Source: Bradyrhizobium manausense
GTDB lineage: Bacteria > Pseudomonadota > Alphaproteobacteria > Rhizobiales > Xanthobacteraceae
Direction of reading: 5' to 3'
NCBI RefSeq assembly: GCF_018131105.1
Contig: NZ_JAFCJI010000001.1
Coordinates: 1,116,001-1,180,000, forward strand
DNA length: 64,000 nt
Part shown: positions 40,688-50,535 of the stretch, piece after piece
Layout of the letters: every line of letters begins with the position of its first letter
Numbering within the stretch: position 1 is the first letter of the stretch
Made by a program: the position numbers and the translations under genes
Notes under the pieces: generated by a model
The model's input: the letters and a program-made list of their open reading frames with translations, nothing else
Database searches by the model: none
Told to the model about the DNA's origin: nothing

Positions 40688-43569
40688 AACGCCGCATCGA
40701 CCATCGATCGGCGGACGGGCCGCGAGTGTGGGCAGGTATCGAGGAGCTGTCGGATGATCCGCGGTTTCAGGCCTTCATCGATGCCGAATATCCCGCGGTT
40801 CACGAATTATCCAAGACCGCGCGCCGCGAATTCCTCAAACTGATGGGGGCCTCCTTTGCGCTGGCGGGGCTGACCGGCTGCGAGAAGAGCTCGTTCATTA
40901 CGGCACTGCCCTATGTCGACCAGCCGCCGAGCGAGACCATCGGCCTGCCGCGCTATTATGCGACAGCGGTGCTGCTCGACGGCTACGCGCAGCCGGTGGT
41001 CGCCACGGCCCATGCCGGTCGTCCGACCAAGCTCGACGGCAATCCCGGACATCCGGCGACGCAAGGCCGCAGCGACATCTTCATGCAGAGCGCGGTGCTG
41101 CAACTCTATGATCCCGATCGCGCGGCGGCACCGACCCGGCATGGCGAGGCGACGAGCTGGGCCGACGTAGAAGCCGCGATCGGAATCATGCGCGAGAACT
41201 GGCGCCCTGATCAGGGCGATGGCGTGCGACTTTTGCTTGGGCCGACGACATCGCCGACGCTTCTGCGGCAGATCGATGCCTTCCGGGAGCAGTTTCCGAA
41301 GGCACGCGTTCATGTGCATGCGGCGACGGACCACGAGGCGAGGCGGCAAATGGCGACCGCCGTTTATGGTCAGGCCCTCGATTTGCACTATGTGCTTAAC
41401 GAGTGCGAGATCGTCGTTGGCCTTGACGACGATTTTCTCGGGCCAGGTCCTCATCAGGTACGCAATGCGCTGGGGTGGTCGCAATCGCGGCGGCGGTCCC
41501 ATGATCGTCCTGGCAATCGATTGTTCATGGCTGAGAGCGTGCCAACGGCCACAGGGGCGATGGCGGGTCAGCGTCTGATCGCAGACGCCGGGCGGATGCC
41601 CGTTCTCGCCGAGGCCCTCGCCAACGCGCTCGGTGTGACGGGCGCATCGAAGCCCGAAATATCGGCCGCAGAAACAGGCTGGATTGCGCGTGTCGTTGCG
41701 GCTTGCAAGGATCGTTCGGTGCGATCGCTGTTCGTCTCAGGCTTGAGCGGCGGCGCGGCCACGGCGTTCTGGATTGCGCGGATCAACCAGCAGCTAGGGA
41801 ACGCCGGTGCAAGCCTGAAACTGACCGCTCCGATCGCGGGCCCTGCTGATGCGGGAACGCTGGCCGACCTGGTGACCGATATCATTGCGGAGCGCGTCAC
41901 CGCTCTCCTCGTGCTCGATTGCAATCCCGCCTACAGCGCGCCCGGTGAGCTCGAACTCGGCGACGCCATCAAGCGTGTCCACTCATCGCTTTATCTCGGC
42001 CTGTATCGAGATGAGACAGCTGCACTCTGCGAATGGCAACTGCCCCTGGCGCATCCGCTTGAGAGTTGGAGCGATGCGCGCGCTGTCGACGGCACTGCAA
42101 CCATCGTTCAGCCGGTGATCTCGCCGTTCTACGACGTCAGATCGGTACATTATGTCCTGGCGAAGCTGCTTGGTGAGGTTGACCAGGCACTGGATGCCGC
42201 AGTCCGTGAGACCTGGCAGGTGAGGCTTGGCGATCAATTCGAACTGCGCTGGAAGCAAGCGCTGCACGACGGCTTTATCGAGGGAGCGGCTTCGTTCATC
42301 ACGGCATCCCCCACAAGCAATACCGATGCGCCGCCGAAGACGACCGGCGGCCTGGACGTCGTGTTTCAGCCGGACCCGACGATCCGGGACGGCCGGTTCG
42401 CCAATATCGGCTGGCTTCAGGAGCTTCCCAAAACGCTGACGACGGTAACCTGGAGCAACGTGATCGCGGTGAGCCCGGGGCTGGCGAAGCGCTTCAGTGC
42501 CGCCAACGGCGATCATGTCGAAGTGACGGTCGGCGAGCGTCACATCAAAGGGCCGCTCTGGATCATGCCGGGCCAGGCCGACAATACGGTCGCACTCTAT
42601 CTCGGCTACGGCAGGACCAGGGCAGGACGGGTCGGCGACAATCTCGGCTACGACGCCTATCTGGTACGGCCGGCCGCCGAACCGTGGCTTGCACAGGGAA
42701 GCCTGCGCAAGCTCGACACGAGTGAGGATCTGGCGGTGACGCAGCTCCATCACCGCCTCGATGGATTTGATCTCGCTCGCGAGGTCAGCCCCGGTCAGCT
42801 TGAGCGGACAAAGCCAGAGCCGGCCAGTCTTTACGCTCCCTGGCCGTCGTCCAGGAACGCCTGGGGCATGGTGATCGATCTCGACAGCTGCATCGGCTGC
42901 AACGCCTGCGTGACCGCGTGCACAGCCGAGAACAACGTTCCGGTGGTCGGTGCGGATCAGGTCAGGGCCGGCCGCGAGATGCACTGGCTACGGATCGCGC
43001 GGTACTACACCGGCGATGTCAGCCAGCCACACAGCTTCTTCGAGCCGGTGCCCTGCATGCATTGCGAGGACGCGCCCTGCGAGATGGGCTGCCCGGTGCA
43101 TGCCACGACGCACAGTCCCGAGGGCGTCAACCAGATGGTCTATAACCGCTGCATCGGCACGCGCACCTGCTCGAGCTATTGTCCTTACAAGGTGCGGCGC
43201 TTCAATTTCTACGACTATCGGGCGCCAGCTGATTCATCGGAGCACGCCGCCCACAACCCAGACGTGACGGTACGCTCGCGTGGCGTCATGGAGAAATGCA
43301 CCTACTGCACCCAGCGCATCGAGGCGGCACATGTCGCCGCGGACAAGGAGAACCGCCCCGTACGTGATGGCGAGATCGTCACCGCCTGCCAGCAGGCCTG
43401 TCCGACCAAGGCGATCGTGTTCGGCGACATCAACGACCCGAATTCCGAGGTGTCGCGGCTAAAGCGTGACGGCCGGCATTATGTACTGCTCGAGGAGCAG
43501 GGGACGCGGCCTCGCACGACTTATCTGGCGCGCTGGCGTGACGATGACTCGGAATCGAGGCAGGGATGA
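40684..43569 (+). CDS. actB: Alternative complex III iron-sulfur/molybdopterin-like subunit (ActB)
   Basis: A 961-residue fusion of a molybdopterin-oxidoreductase-like domain and a ferredoxin-like domain. A twin-arginine segment with a lipobox-like end (RREFLKLMGASFALAGLTGC) lies near residue 50. From about residue 735 come four clusters' worth of cysteines: CIGCNACVTACTAENN, CMHCEDAPCEMGCPVH, CIGTRTCSSYCPYK and CTYCTQRIE with CQQACPTK. The large domain is thought to lack molybdenum in this complex. It overlaps actA and actC by 4 bases each. Confidence 0.94.
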   Translation: MKRRIDHRSADGPRVWAGIEELSDDPRFQAFIDAEYPAVHELSKTARREFLKLMGASFALAGLTGCEKSSFITALPYVDQPPSETIGLPRYYATAVLLDGYAQPVVATAHAGRPTKLDGNPGHPATQGRSDIFMQSAVLQLYDPDRAAAPTRHGEATSWADVEAAIGIMRENWRPDQGDGVRLLLGPTTSPTLLRQIDAFREQFPKARVHVHAATDHEARRQMATAVYGQALDLHYVLNECEIVVGLDDDFLGPGPHQVRNALGWSQSRRRSHDRPGNRLFMAESVPTATGAMAGQRLIADAGRMPVLAEALANALGVTGASKPEISAAETGWIARVVAACKDRSVRSLFVSGLSGGAATAFWIARINQQLGNAGASLKLTAPIAGPADAGTLADLVTDIIAERVTALLVLDCNPAYSAPGELELGDAIKRVHSSLYLGLYRDETAALCEWQLPLAHPLESWSDARAVDGTATIVQPVISPFYDVRSVHYVLAKLLGEVDQALDAAVRETWQVRLGDQFELRWKQALHDGFIEGAASFITASPTSNTDAPPKTTGGLDVVFQPDPTIRDGRFANIGWLQELPKTLTTVTWSNVIAVSPGLAKRFSAANGDHVEVTVGERHIKGPLWIMPGQADNTVALYLGYGRTRAGRVGDNLGYDAYLVRPAAEPWLAQGSLRKLDTSEDLAVTQLHHRLDGFDLAREVSPGQLERTKPEPASLYAPWPSSRNAWGMVIDLDSCIGCNACVTACTAENNVPVVGADQVRAGREMHWLRIARYYTGDVSQPHSFFEPVPCMHCEDAPCEMGCPVHATTHSPEGVNQMVYNRCIGTRTCSSYCPYKVRRFNFYDYRAPADSSEHAAHNPDVTVRSRGVMEKCTYCTQRIEAAHVAADKENRPVRDGEIVTACQQACPTKAIVFGDINDPNSEVSRLKRDGRHYVLLEEQGTRPRTTYLARWRDDDSESRQG

Positions 43570-44921
43570 GCGAGCATTCCGACATCCTGCCGACGCGCCA
43601 GAGCATGGGCGGCATCGCCGACCAGCTCACCCGCATCCCCCTGCATTTCCCGGCGGACCGTCGTTGGGTGATTGCGATGTCGATCGCGAGCGCGCTGCTG
43701 TTGCTGCTGATGGTTTCGGTGGTCGAGCTGTTCACCCGCGGGGTCGGTATCTGGGGCATCAACATCCCCGTCAACTGGGCCTTTGCCATTCACAATTATG
43801 TCTGGTGGCTCGGCATCGGCCATGCCGGCACGTTGATCTCGGCGCTGCTGCTGCTGACGGGCAGCGAATGGCGCAACTCGCTCAATCGCTTCGCCGAGAC
43901 CATGACGCTATTCGCTGTGGTCTGCGCCGGCATCTATCCGATCCTGCATCTTGGGCGGCCCTGGTACGTCTACTGGATGTTTCCCTATCCGGCGACGATG
44001 GGCGTGTGGCCTCAATTTCGCAGCCCGCTGGAATGGGACATCTGGGCGGTGCTGACCTATCTGACGGTGTCGCTGGCCTTCTGGTACACGGGCCTGATCC
44101 CTGACCTCGCCGCAGCGCGCGATCGGGCGACGCGGCGCGGCTGGCAGATCTTCTTCGGCATCACGGCGCTCGGATGGCGCGGCTCGGCCAGGCATTGGCA
44201 GCGCTGGCAGCAGGCCTACCGGTTGACCGCGGGACTTGCCGTGCCTTTGGTTGTCTCAGTTCACAGCGAGGTGTCGCTGCTGTTCGCCGTCGGGCAGATC
44301 CCGGGCTGGCATTCGACGATCTTCCCACCATACTTCGTGCTGGGCGCCGCCTTCTCCGGTTTCGCCGTCGTCTCCATCATCGCGGTATCGCTGCGCTCGT
44401 GGTTCGGCTTGAAGAACCTCGTGACCGACGATCATCTCGATCTGCTCGGAATGGTCCTGCTCGCGACCGGCCTGATGACCGGCTACGGTTACGTCTTCGA
44501 GGTATTCGACGCCGTCTATTCCGGCGAGGCGCACGAGATTCAAACGCTGGCGGATCGCTTCACCGGCGCCTACGCCTGGACCTATTGGGGGGCGGTCATC
44601 TTCAACTTCATCCCGCTGCAGGCGCTGTGGCTGCGCACGGTCCGGCGAAGCGGATGGATGCTGCTGCTGGTCTCGGCGTCCGTCGTGATCGGAATGTGGC
44701 TCGAGCGCTACATGATCCTGGTCACCAGCCTCTATCGCGACTTCCTCGTCTCGTCCTGGAGCCACTTCACGCCGAGCTTCTGGGACTGGTCGACTTATTT
44801 CGGCACGATCGGGCTGTTCCTGGTGCCGTTCCTCATCGCTATCCGCTTCGTGCCCATGATCTCGATCTTCGAGAGCAAGGAGCTGCTCCACGAAGAGAAA
44901 GAGGAGCGGCAGCATGGCTGA
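43566..44921 (+). CDS. actC: Alternative complex III membrane subunit ActC (NrfD/PsrC family)
   Basis: A 451-residue polytopic protein with about ten TM helices, such as WVIAMSIASALLLLLMVSVV and WWLGIGHAGTLISALLLLTG. The GHAGTLIS motif and IYPILHLGRPWYVYW belong to the NrfD/PsrC family, which binds quinol. ActC carries one of the two candidate quinol sites of the complex. ATG overlaps the actB stop. Confidence 0.93.
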   Translation: MSEHSDILPTRQSMGGIADQLTRIPLHFPADRRWVIAMSIASALLLLLMVSVVELFTRGVGIWGINIPVNWAFAIHNYVWWLGIGHAGTLISALLLLTGSEWRNSLNRFAETMTLFAVVCAGIYPILHLGRPWYVYWMFPYPATMGVWPQFRSPLEWDIWAVLTYLTVSLAFWYTGLIPDLAAARDRATRRGWQIFFGITALGWRGSARHWQRWQQAYRLTAGLAVPLVVSVHSEVSLLFAVGQIPGWHSTIFPPYFVLGAAFSGFAVVSIIAVSLRSWFGLKNLVTDDHLDLLGMVLLATGLMTGYGYVFEVFDAVYSGEAHEIQTLADRFTGAYAWTYWGAVIFNFIPLQALWLRTVRRSGWMLLLVSASVVIGMWLERYMILVTSLYRDFLVSSWSHFTPSFWDWSTYFGTIGLFLVPFLIAIRFVPMISIFESKELLHEEKEERQHG

Positions 44922-45444
44922 ACGGCTCTACGGCGCACTGGCGGAGTTCAGGAGTCCGGAAGACCTGCTGGCCGCGACACGCAAGACGCGCGAGGCGGGC
45001 TACCGCAGTCTCGACGCCTTCACGCCATTTCCGGTCGAAGGACTGGATCGCATTCTGCGTTTTCCGCGGCCGACCATCTCCTTCGTCGGCCTTGGCGGGG
45101 CCATCGCCGGCGCAAGCGCCGCGCTCGCCATGCAGTTCTTCACGAACTACGATTACCCGCTCAATGTCGGTGGACGGCCGATCTATCCGATCTCGGCCTT
45201 CGCAGTCGTGACTTTCGAGCTCACCATCCTGTTCTCTGCGCTCGCGATGCTGTTCGGGATGCTCTGGCAGAACGGGCTGCCCCGGCTCAGCTACCCCGTG
45301 TTCGACGGCGAGCGATTTCATCGCGCCAGCAAGGACAGGTTTTTTCTTTGCGTCGGCGCTGACGATGCCAAGTTCGATGCGGGCGAAACGCTAGCCTTCC
45401 TGAGCAGAACCGGCGCGTTGTCGGTGGAACTGGTGCCGGAATGA
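44914..45444 (+). CDS. actD: Alternative complex III subunit ActD (DUF3341)
   Basis: A 176-residue protein with two TM helices (TISFVGLGGAIAGASAALAM; AFAVVTFELTILFSALAMLF) after a soluble N-terminus with YGALAEFRSPEDLLAATRKT and YRSLDAFTPFPVEGL. This is the DUF3341/ActD layout. The family has no cofactor; it is a structural subunit in the membrane. It overlaps actC by 8 and actE by 4 bases. Confidence 0.92.
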   Translation: MAERLYGALAEFRSPEDLLAATRKTREAGYRSLDAFTPFPVEGLDRILRFPRPTISFVGLGGAIAGASAALAMQFFTNYDYPLNVGGRPIYPISAFAVVTFELTILFSALAMLFGMLWQNGLPRLSYPVFDGERFHRASKDRFFLCVGADDAKFDAGETLAFLSRTGALSVELVPE

Positions 45445-45971
45445 ACAGGGTTCTGGTCATCGTTGCGCTGGCCGGTCTGCTCGCCGGGTGTGACCAGAAC
45501 ATGGACGAGCAGCCGCGCTACAGCGAATATTCGCGTGCGCCGTTGTTTCGCGGCAGTGTGCTGCGACCGCCGCCGGCAAACACGGTCGCCCGCGACGATC
45601 TCGACCGGGAGAAGGCGGCGAGCACGAAGCCTGCGCTCACGGCCAAACTGCTGGCGCGGGGGCGTGAGCGTTTCGGCATCTTCTGCTCGCCATGCCACGG
45701 CGCCGGCGGCGATGGAACAGGCATCGTCGTCCAGCGCGGCATGCCGCGTCCGACGAGCTATCACGACAACAGGCTGCGCACGGCGGATGACCAGTATTTC
45801 TTCGACGTCATCACCAACGGCCATGGCGCGATGTATTCCTATGCGGCCCGCGTGCCGCCGGCGGATCGCTGGGCGATCATCGCCTATATCCGGGCGCTGC
45901 AGCTCAGCCGTCAGGCCTCGCTCGACGACGTGCCGGCCGATGAACGCGCCAGGCTGGAGAGCCGGCCATGA
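45441..45971 (+). CDS. actE: Alternative complex III monoheme cytochrome c subunit (ActE)
   Basis: A 176-residue lipoprotein cytochrome. Lipobox LAGC at residues 14-17 (MNRVLVIVALAGLLAGC), heme site CSPCHGAGGDGTG near residue 81, and a distal Met candidate in GHGAMYSYAARV. ActE is the likely exit point for electrons to soluble cytochrome c or directly to the heme c of the caa3 oxidase. It overlaps actF by 4 bases. Confidence 0.92.
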   Translation: MNRVLVIVALAGLLAGCDQNMDEQPRYSEYSRAPLFRGSVLRPPPANTVARDDLDREKAASTKPALTAKLLARGRERFGIFCSPCHGAGGDGTGIVVQRGMPRPTSYHDNRLRTADDQYFFDVITNGHGAMYSYAARVPPADRWAIIAYIRALQLSRQASLDDVPADERARLESRP

Positions 45972-47077
45972 GAATTCTTAGCAGCGCGCGGAGCATGGGG
46001 GCGGTGGTGTCAGGCCTGGTCCTGATCGTGGGATTTGTTGTCGATACCCGCTCCACCACTGCTGCCTATCTTGTCGCCTGGAGCGCCTGGGGTGCCATTC
46101 CGATCGGTGCGCTGATTGTGTTCATGACCAGCTATCTGGTGCGACGCCGCTGGACCGACGCGTTGCATCCGGTCTTCGTCGCGACAACAGGCATTTTGCC
46201 CGTTACGGCGCTAACGTTCATTCCCGTCCTGCTCTTGATGAAGGAGATCTATCCGGCCATCGCGGATGGATCCTCATTGCCATCCTTCAAGGCGCACTGG
46301 TTCGTGCCTTGGTTCTTCGTGCTGCGGACCGTGCTTTACTTCCTGATTTGGATCGCGCTTGCCGAATGGCTCCGACGTGCCTGGCGCAATGACGAGGCTA
46401 TGATGCGTGCCGCGTCGGTCGGATCGATCGTTTGGACGCTGACCGTGTCGTTTGCCGGGGTCGACTGGCTGGAATCGCTGGAACCGGAATTTCATTCATC
46501 GATCTATGGGCTCATCGTCCTCAGCTTCCTGCTGGTGAACGGAACGGCCTTCGTCATCGCAGCGGGCCTGCTGTCGACGCGACGGATCGGTCCGAGCCGC
46601 GGCTATAGCGGGCTGCTGCTCTCGGTCCTGCTGCTGTGGTGCTACCTCCACGCCATGCAATACATCGTGATCTGGTCGGGCAACATCCCCAAAGAGGTTA
46701 CCTGGTACATCGCGCGGTCGAATAATGGCTGGCAGCTCGTCCTGGCAGCGCTCTCGTTCGGGCAGTTCGTCTTCCCGTTCTGTGCGATGCTCAGCAGCCG
46801 AGTGCGATCGGACCCGCATTGGCTGCTGGGGCTCTGCGGGCTGACGCTGGCGATGCGCTGGCTCGAAGCCGCGATCCTCATCCTGCCGGCGATTCACGGG
46901 CTGTCGGTGATGGTCACTGGCGCCATGCTGATTGCGGCCGGGCTCTTCCTCGGCACGGTGTTCTGGTTGGCGTTCGACGCGGTTCTGAGGCGGTCCGAAC
47001 AAAGGGAGCCTTTGGGAGCTATCTGGTGGCGTGCTCGCGCCGAAGCAGGACTCCGATCAACAGGGCAAGGACAATGA
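45968..47077 (+). CDS. actF: Alternative complex III membrane subunit ActF
   Basis: A 369-residue membrane protein with about ten TM helices (for example AAYLVAWSAWGAIPIGALIV, YSGLLLSVLLLWCYLHAMQY). QYIVIWSGNIPKEVTWYIAR is a characteristic ActF loop. It is the second PsrC-like membrane subunit. Its last 59 bases run antisense into the 3' end of the convergent SCO-like gene, so both messages overlap. Confidence 0.92.
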   Translation: MRILSSARSMGAVVSGLVLIVGFVVDTRSTTAAYLVAWSAWGAIPIGALIVFMTSYLVRRRWTDALHPVFVATTGILPVTALTFIPVLLLMKEIYPAIADGSSLPSFKAHWFVPWFFVLRTVLYFLIWIALAEWLRRAWRNDEAMMRAASVGSIVWTLTVSFAGVDWLESLEPEFHSSIYGLIVLSFLLVNGTAFVIAAGLLSTRRIGPSRGYSGLLLSVLLLWCYLHAMQYIVIWSGNIPKEVTWYIARSNNGWQLVLAALSFGQFVFPFCAMLSSRVRSDPHWLLGLCGLTLAMRWLEAAILILPAIHGLSVMVTGAMLIAAGLFLGTVFWLAFDAVLRRSEQREPLGAIWWRARAEAGLRSTGQGQ

Positions 47078-47864
47078 CACTGAAGGAGGATGTCGCAATC
47101 AATAGCCGTCGCGCCGCCAGTGTATACGTGCCGCTCGCGGGATCGAAGCCATAGCAGAGCAGATGGATCTGGTCGCTCCAGCGTCCGACATGACCCTGGC
47201 CGGCTTCGACAAGGGCGAGGCGCAGGCTGGTGGCATCGACCGCAAGGGCCGAGAGCGTGCGCGAAATTCGCCCGTCCGGTGTCACCACGAAGGCGGCAGC
47301 GGGATGAGCGAATTGGTCATGCTCGCGATCGTAAACGGGCTGCACGCCGAATGCGTCGGTCAAAGCACTGACTTCCGACGCTACCGCGCGCAGGAACACA
47401 CTGTGATCGGCGACCCCGTTCCTCGGGCTGAGCTGCGCATTCTTCATGATCAGCGCCTGGGCGGCGGTATCCTTGGAATCGAAGCCGACGATGATCAGCC
47501 GAAAGTCCTTGCCGGCGTTCAGGCCGGTATCGGCGAGGGCGTTCGACACGATCGAGATCGCGGGCCCGCAGAGTGTTTCGCAGGTGTAGTCGGCCAGGAT
47601 CCAGACTGTCGGGAAGCCACCAAGCCAATCCTGCAACGGCGCGCTACGCTCGTGCAGGTCGCGAAGCGGGGTTCGCAGAGGCAGTTGCACATTGGCGCGA
47701 GGCACGAGAGCGACCTGCTCGAGCTGCGAGCTGGAAAGGGCTGCTTGTGCCGGCAGCGGCATCGCTACCCACGCAACGAGCGCCAGGACCCATCCTGCGA
47801 TCTGCACGCGGGGGTGGCTGGTAGGCTTTTCGATCCAGCATGGCAGCCGCAAAATGTGCCTCAT
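47019..47864 (-). CDS. SCO1/SenC-like copper chaperone for the oxidase
   Basis: A 281-residue thioredoxin-fold protein. N-terminal signal or TM segment (VQIAGWVLALVAWVAMPLPA), copper-binding CETLC (CXXXC, within DYTCETLCGP, about residue 95) and the conserved His in FAHPAAAFVVTPDGR. A C-terminal hydrophobic segment (LLIATSSFSVIVLALLIGVL) could be a second anchor. SCO proteins deliver copper to the CuA site of subunit II; the caa3 operon is close by. It has its own candidate EcfG-type promoter. Confidence 0.87.
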   Translation of the reverse strand: MRHILRLPCWIEKPTSHPRVQIAGWVLALVAWVAMPLPAQAALSSSQLEQVALVPRANVQLPLRTPLRDLHERSAPLQDWLGGFPTVWILADYTCETLCGPAISIVSNALADTGLNAGKDFRLIIVGFDSKDTAAQALIMKNAQLSPRNGVADHSVFLRAVASEVSALTDAFGVQPVYDREHDQFAHPAAAFVVTPDGRISRTLSALAVDATSLRLALVEAGQGHVGRWSDQIHLLCYGFDPASGTYTLAARRLLIATSSFSVIVLALLIGVLLRREHATR

Positions 47865-47884
47865 CTCGGGCGATCGCTGGAACG

Positions 47885-47909
47885 AACTTGCGCGCTTGGC
47901 AATGGTTCC
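47885..47909 (-). promoter_or_regulatory. Candidate EcfG-type promoter, SCO-like gene
   Basis: On the minus strand GGAAC (47909-47905), 16-base spacer, AGTT (47888-47885), 21 bases before the ATG at 47864. It is the same -10 variant as the site before the FdhF-like gene. Confidence 0.55.
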
Positions 47910-47985
47910 AAGAGATACCGCGCGCGTCTTTGGATCGTCGGCGTTTCGGGCCAGTTATCCGCCTTAACGGCATTGGCAGCGAGTG

Positions 47986-50535
47986 ATGGACGATAAGGTT
48001 TACAAGCTGGAGCAGGGCACCAGGCAATCGACTCCCGGGTTTGTCCGGGTGCGCGGTGCGCGCGAGCACAATTTGAAGAACGTGGACGTGGACATCCCGC
48101 GCGATGCACTGGTGGTGTTTACCGGCGTGTCCGGTTCCGGAAAATCGTCTCTGGCATTCGGGACTCTGTATGCTGAGGCGCAGCGGCGATATCTGGAGTC
48201 CGTTTCGCCTTACGCCCGGCGCCTGTTTCACCAGATGGCGGTCCCTGAAGTTGACGAGGTCGAGGGGTTGCCGCCGGCCGTGGCGCTCCAGCAGCAGCGG
48301 GGATCACCGACGACGCGATCCAGCGTGGGCAGCGTCACGACGTTGTCGAACCTGCTTCGGATGCTCTATTCGCGCGCCGGCGACTATCCGAAGTCGCAGC
48401 CGCTGCTTTACGCCGAGTCCTTCTCGCCCAATTCGGCGGAAGGAGCCTGTCCGAAGTGTCATGGCCTCGGGCGCGTCTACGACGCGACCGAACGTTCAAT
48501 GGTGCCGGACGACACGCTCACCATCCGAGAGCGTGCTGTCGCGGCCTGGCCGACGGCATGGCACGGCCAGAACCTGCGCGACATTCTGACGACGCTTGGC
48601 CACGACATCGACACGCCTTGGCGTGAGTTGCCCAACAAGGCGCGAAACTGGATCCTTTTTACGGACGAGCAGCCAACGGTCCCGGTCTATGCGGGCTATG
48701 ATCGCAAGGAAGTCCAGCGAGCGTTGCGGCGAAAGGAAGAGCCGAGCTACCAGGGTACATTCACAGGTGCCCGGCGCTACGTCATGGAGACGTTTGCCAA
48801 CACGACCAGCGCGATGATGAAGAAGCGGGTCTCGCAATTTATGCTGAGCACCGAGTGCTCGGCCTGTCACGGCAAGCGGCTGAAGCCAGAGGCGTTGTCC
48901 GTCAAGTTTGCCGGCATGGATATTGCCGACATGGCACGCGTTCCATTGAAGCAATTGGCGATGCTGATGCGGCCTTATTGCGACGGCAAGGCTGGCCGGC
49001 AGGACGCTCACCCGGAGAAGGCAATCGTCGTGCAGCGGATCTCGCAGGACCTGAGCGCGCGGCTTGGCGTGCTGCTCGACCTTGGTCTCGGTTATCTCAC
49101 GCTGGAACGGAGCACGCCGACCTTGTCCCCCGGCGAACTCCAGCGCCTGCGTCTGGCGACGCAGGTGCGCTCAAACCTGTTCGGCGTGGTCTATGTGCTA
49201 GACGAGCCGTCTGCTGGTCTCCATCCCTCTGATACCGAGGCGCTGCTTCGTGCGCTCGACCGGCTGAAGGCGGCCGGAAATTCGCTTTTCGTCGTCGAGC
49301 ATGAGCTGGACGTCGTGCGCCACGCCGATTGGATTGTCGATGTCGGACCCGACGCGGGCTGGCATGGCGGCGAAATCCTTTACAGCGGTCCCATCGATGG
49401 ACTGAAGCCCGTCGAGAGATCGCGCACGGCAAAATACCTGTTTGGCCAAGTGGTCCCACCACAGCAAAGGGAGCGCACGCCGCAGGGATGGCTCAAGCTG
49501 AGCGGTGTCACGCGCAACAATCTCAGGGGGATCGACGTCGCATTCCCATTGGGCGTGCTGACGACGGTCACCGGCGTATCCGGATCGGGCAAGTCCAGCC
49601 TCGTCAGCCAGTTCCTTGTCGAGGCACTGGGTGCTCATTTTGGGCAATCTCATTCACCTGATGATGACGGCGAAGCCGTCCTTGAACGCGCGCCGGTCGA
49701 GACTTCGAGCGGCAGGATCACTGAGGGACTTGGTCGCCTGAAACGGCTGGTCGTCGTGGACCAAAAGCCGATCGGACGGACGCCGCGTTCCAATCTGGCG
49801 ACCTATACCGGTCTCTTTGACGATGTACGAAAGCTGTTTGCGCAGACGAAGGAAGCGCGCCGACGGCGCTTCGATGCCGGGCGCTTTTCTTTCAATCTGC
49901 CGAAGGGGCGCTGTCCGACGTGCAAGGGAGAGGGATTTGTCTGCGTGGAACTGCTGTTCCTGCCGAGCGTCTATGCGCCTTGCCCGGAATGCCATGGCGC
50001 GCGCTACAACAGGGAGACGCTCCAGATCAAGCTTAACGGCAAATCGATCGCCGACGTGCTCGGAATGACCGTCGATGAGGCGCATGCGTTTTTCGCCGGC
50101 GACGCTCAGATTTCGAGGTCGCTCGACGTGATCCGGCAAGTCGGGCTTGGATATATCCGCCTCGGTCAGCCGGCAACAGAGCTGTCCGGCGGCGAGGCGC
50201 AACGGGTGAAGCTCGCCACCGAGCTGCAGCGCACCCAGCGCGCCGGAAGCATCTATATCCTCGATGAGCCGACCACGGGATTGCATCCCTCGGATGTCGA
50301 GAATCTCATCGTCCAGTTGGAAGGATTGGTGGAGGCGGGAAGCACCGTCATCGTCGTCGAGCACGACTTGAGAGTCGTGTCCGTAAGCGATTGGGTGATC
50401 GACATCGGTCCTGGTGCCGGCGATGAGGGAGGGCAGATCGTTGCGGCGGGGCCGCCGGCGGAGATCGCGCGGCACAAGTCAGGCCGCACGGCGCCATATC
50501 TCGCGCGGGCGCTGGACGAATATCGGATGCGATGA
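47986..50535 (+). CDS. UvrA-like ABC ATPase lacking the UvrB-binding domain (UvrA2/DrrC type)
   Basis: An 849-residue UvrA homologue, about 100 residues shorter than canonical UvrA. Two Walker A motifs ([13 protein letters not shown] near 43, [13 protein letters not shown] near 527), signatures [12 protein letters not shown] and [12 protein letters not shown], and zinc-module cysteines ([25 protein letters not shown] and [10 protein letters not shown]). Between [15 protein letters not shown] and [13 protein letters not shown] the usual UvrB-binding insert is absent. Such paralogues occur with drug resistance or stress functions rather than core excision repair. ATG 47986 is used (GTG 47983 adjacent). 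It overlaps the next gene. Confidence 0.9.
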   Translation: MDDKVYKLEQGTRQSTPGFVRVRGAREHNLKNVDVDIPRDALVVFTGVSGSGKSSLAFGTLYAEAQRRYLESVSPYARRLFHQMAVPEVDEVEGLPPAVALQQQRGSPTTRSSVGSVTTLSNLLRMLYSRAGDYPKSQPLLYAESFSPNSAEGACPKCHGLGRVYDATERSMVPDDTLTIRERAVAAWPTAWHGQNLRDILTTLGHDIDTPWRELPNKARNWILFTDEQPTVPVYAGYDRKEVQRALRRKEEPSYQGTFTGARRYVMETFANTTSAMMKKRVSQFMLSTECSACHGKRLKPEALSVKFAGMDIADMARVPLKQLAMLMRPYCDGKAGRQDAHPEKAIVVQRISQDLSARLGVLLDLGLGYLTLERSTPTLSPGELQRLRLATQVRSNLFGVVYVLDEPSAGLHPSDTEALLRALDRLKAAGNSLFVVEHELDVVRHADWIVDVGPDAGWHGGEILYSGPIDGLKPVERSRTAKYLFGQVVPPQQRERTPQGWLKLSGVTRNNLRGIDVAFPLGVLTTVTGVSGSGKSSLVSQFLVEALGAHFGQSHSPDDDGEAVLERAPVETSSGRITEGLGRLKRLVVVDQKPIGRTPRSNLATYTGLFDDVRKLFAQTKEARRRRFDAGRFSFNLPKGRCPTCKGEGFVCVELLFLPSVYAPCPECHGARYNRETLQIKLNGKSIADVLGMTVDEAHAFFAGDAQISRSLDVIRQVGLGYIRLGQPATELSGGEAQRVKLATELQRTQRAGSIYILDEPTTGLHPSDVENLIVQLEGLVEAGSTVIVVEHDLRVVSVSDWVIDIGPGAGDEGGQIVAAGPPAEIARHKSGRTAPYLARALDEYRMR

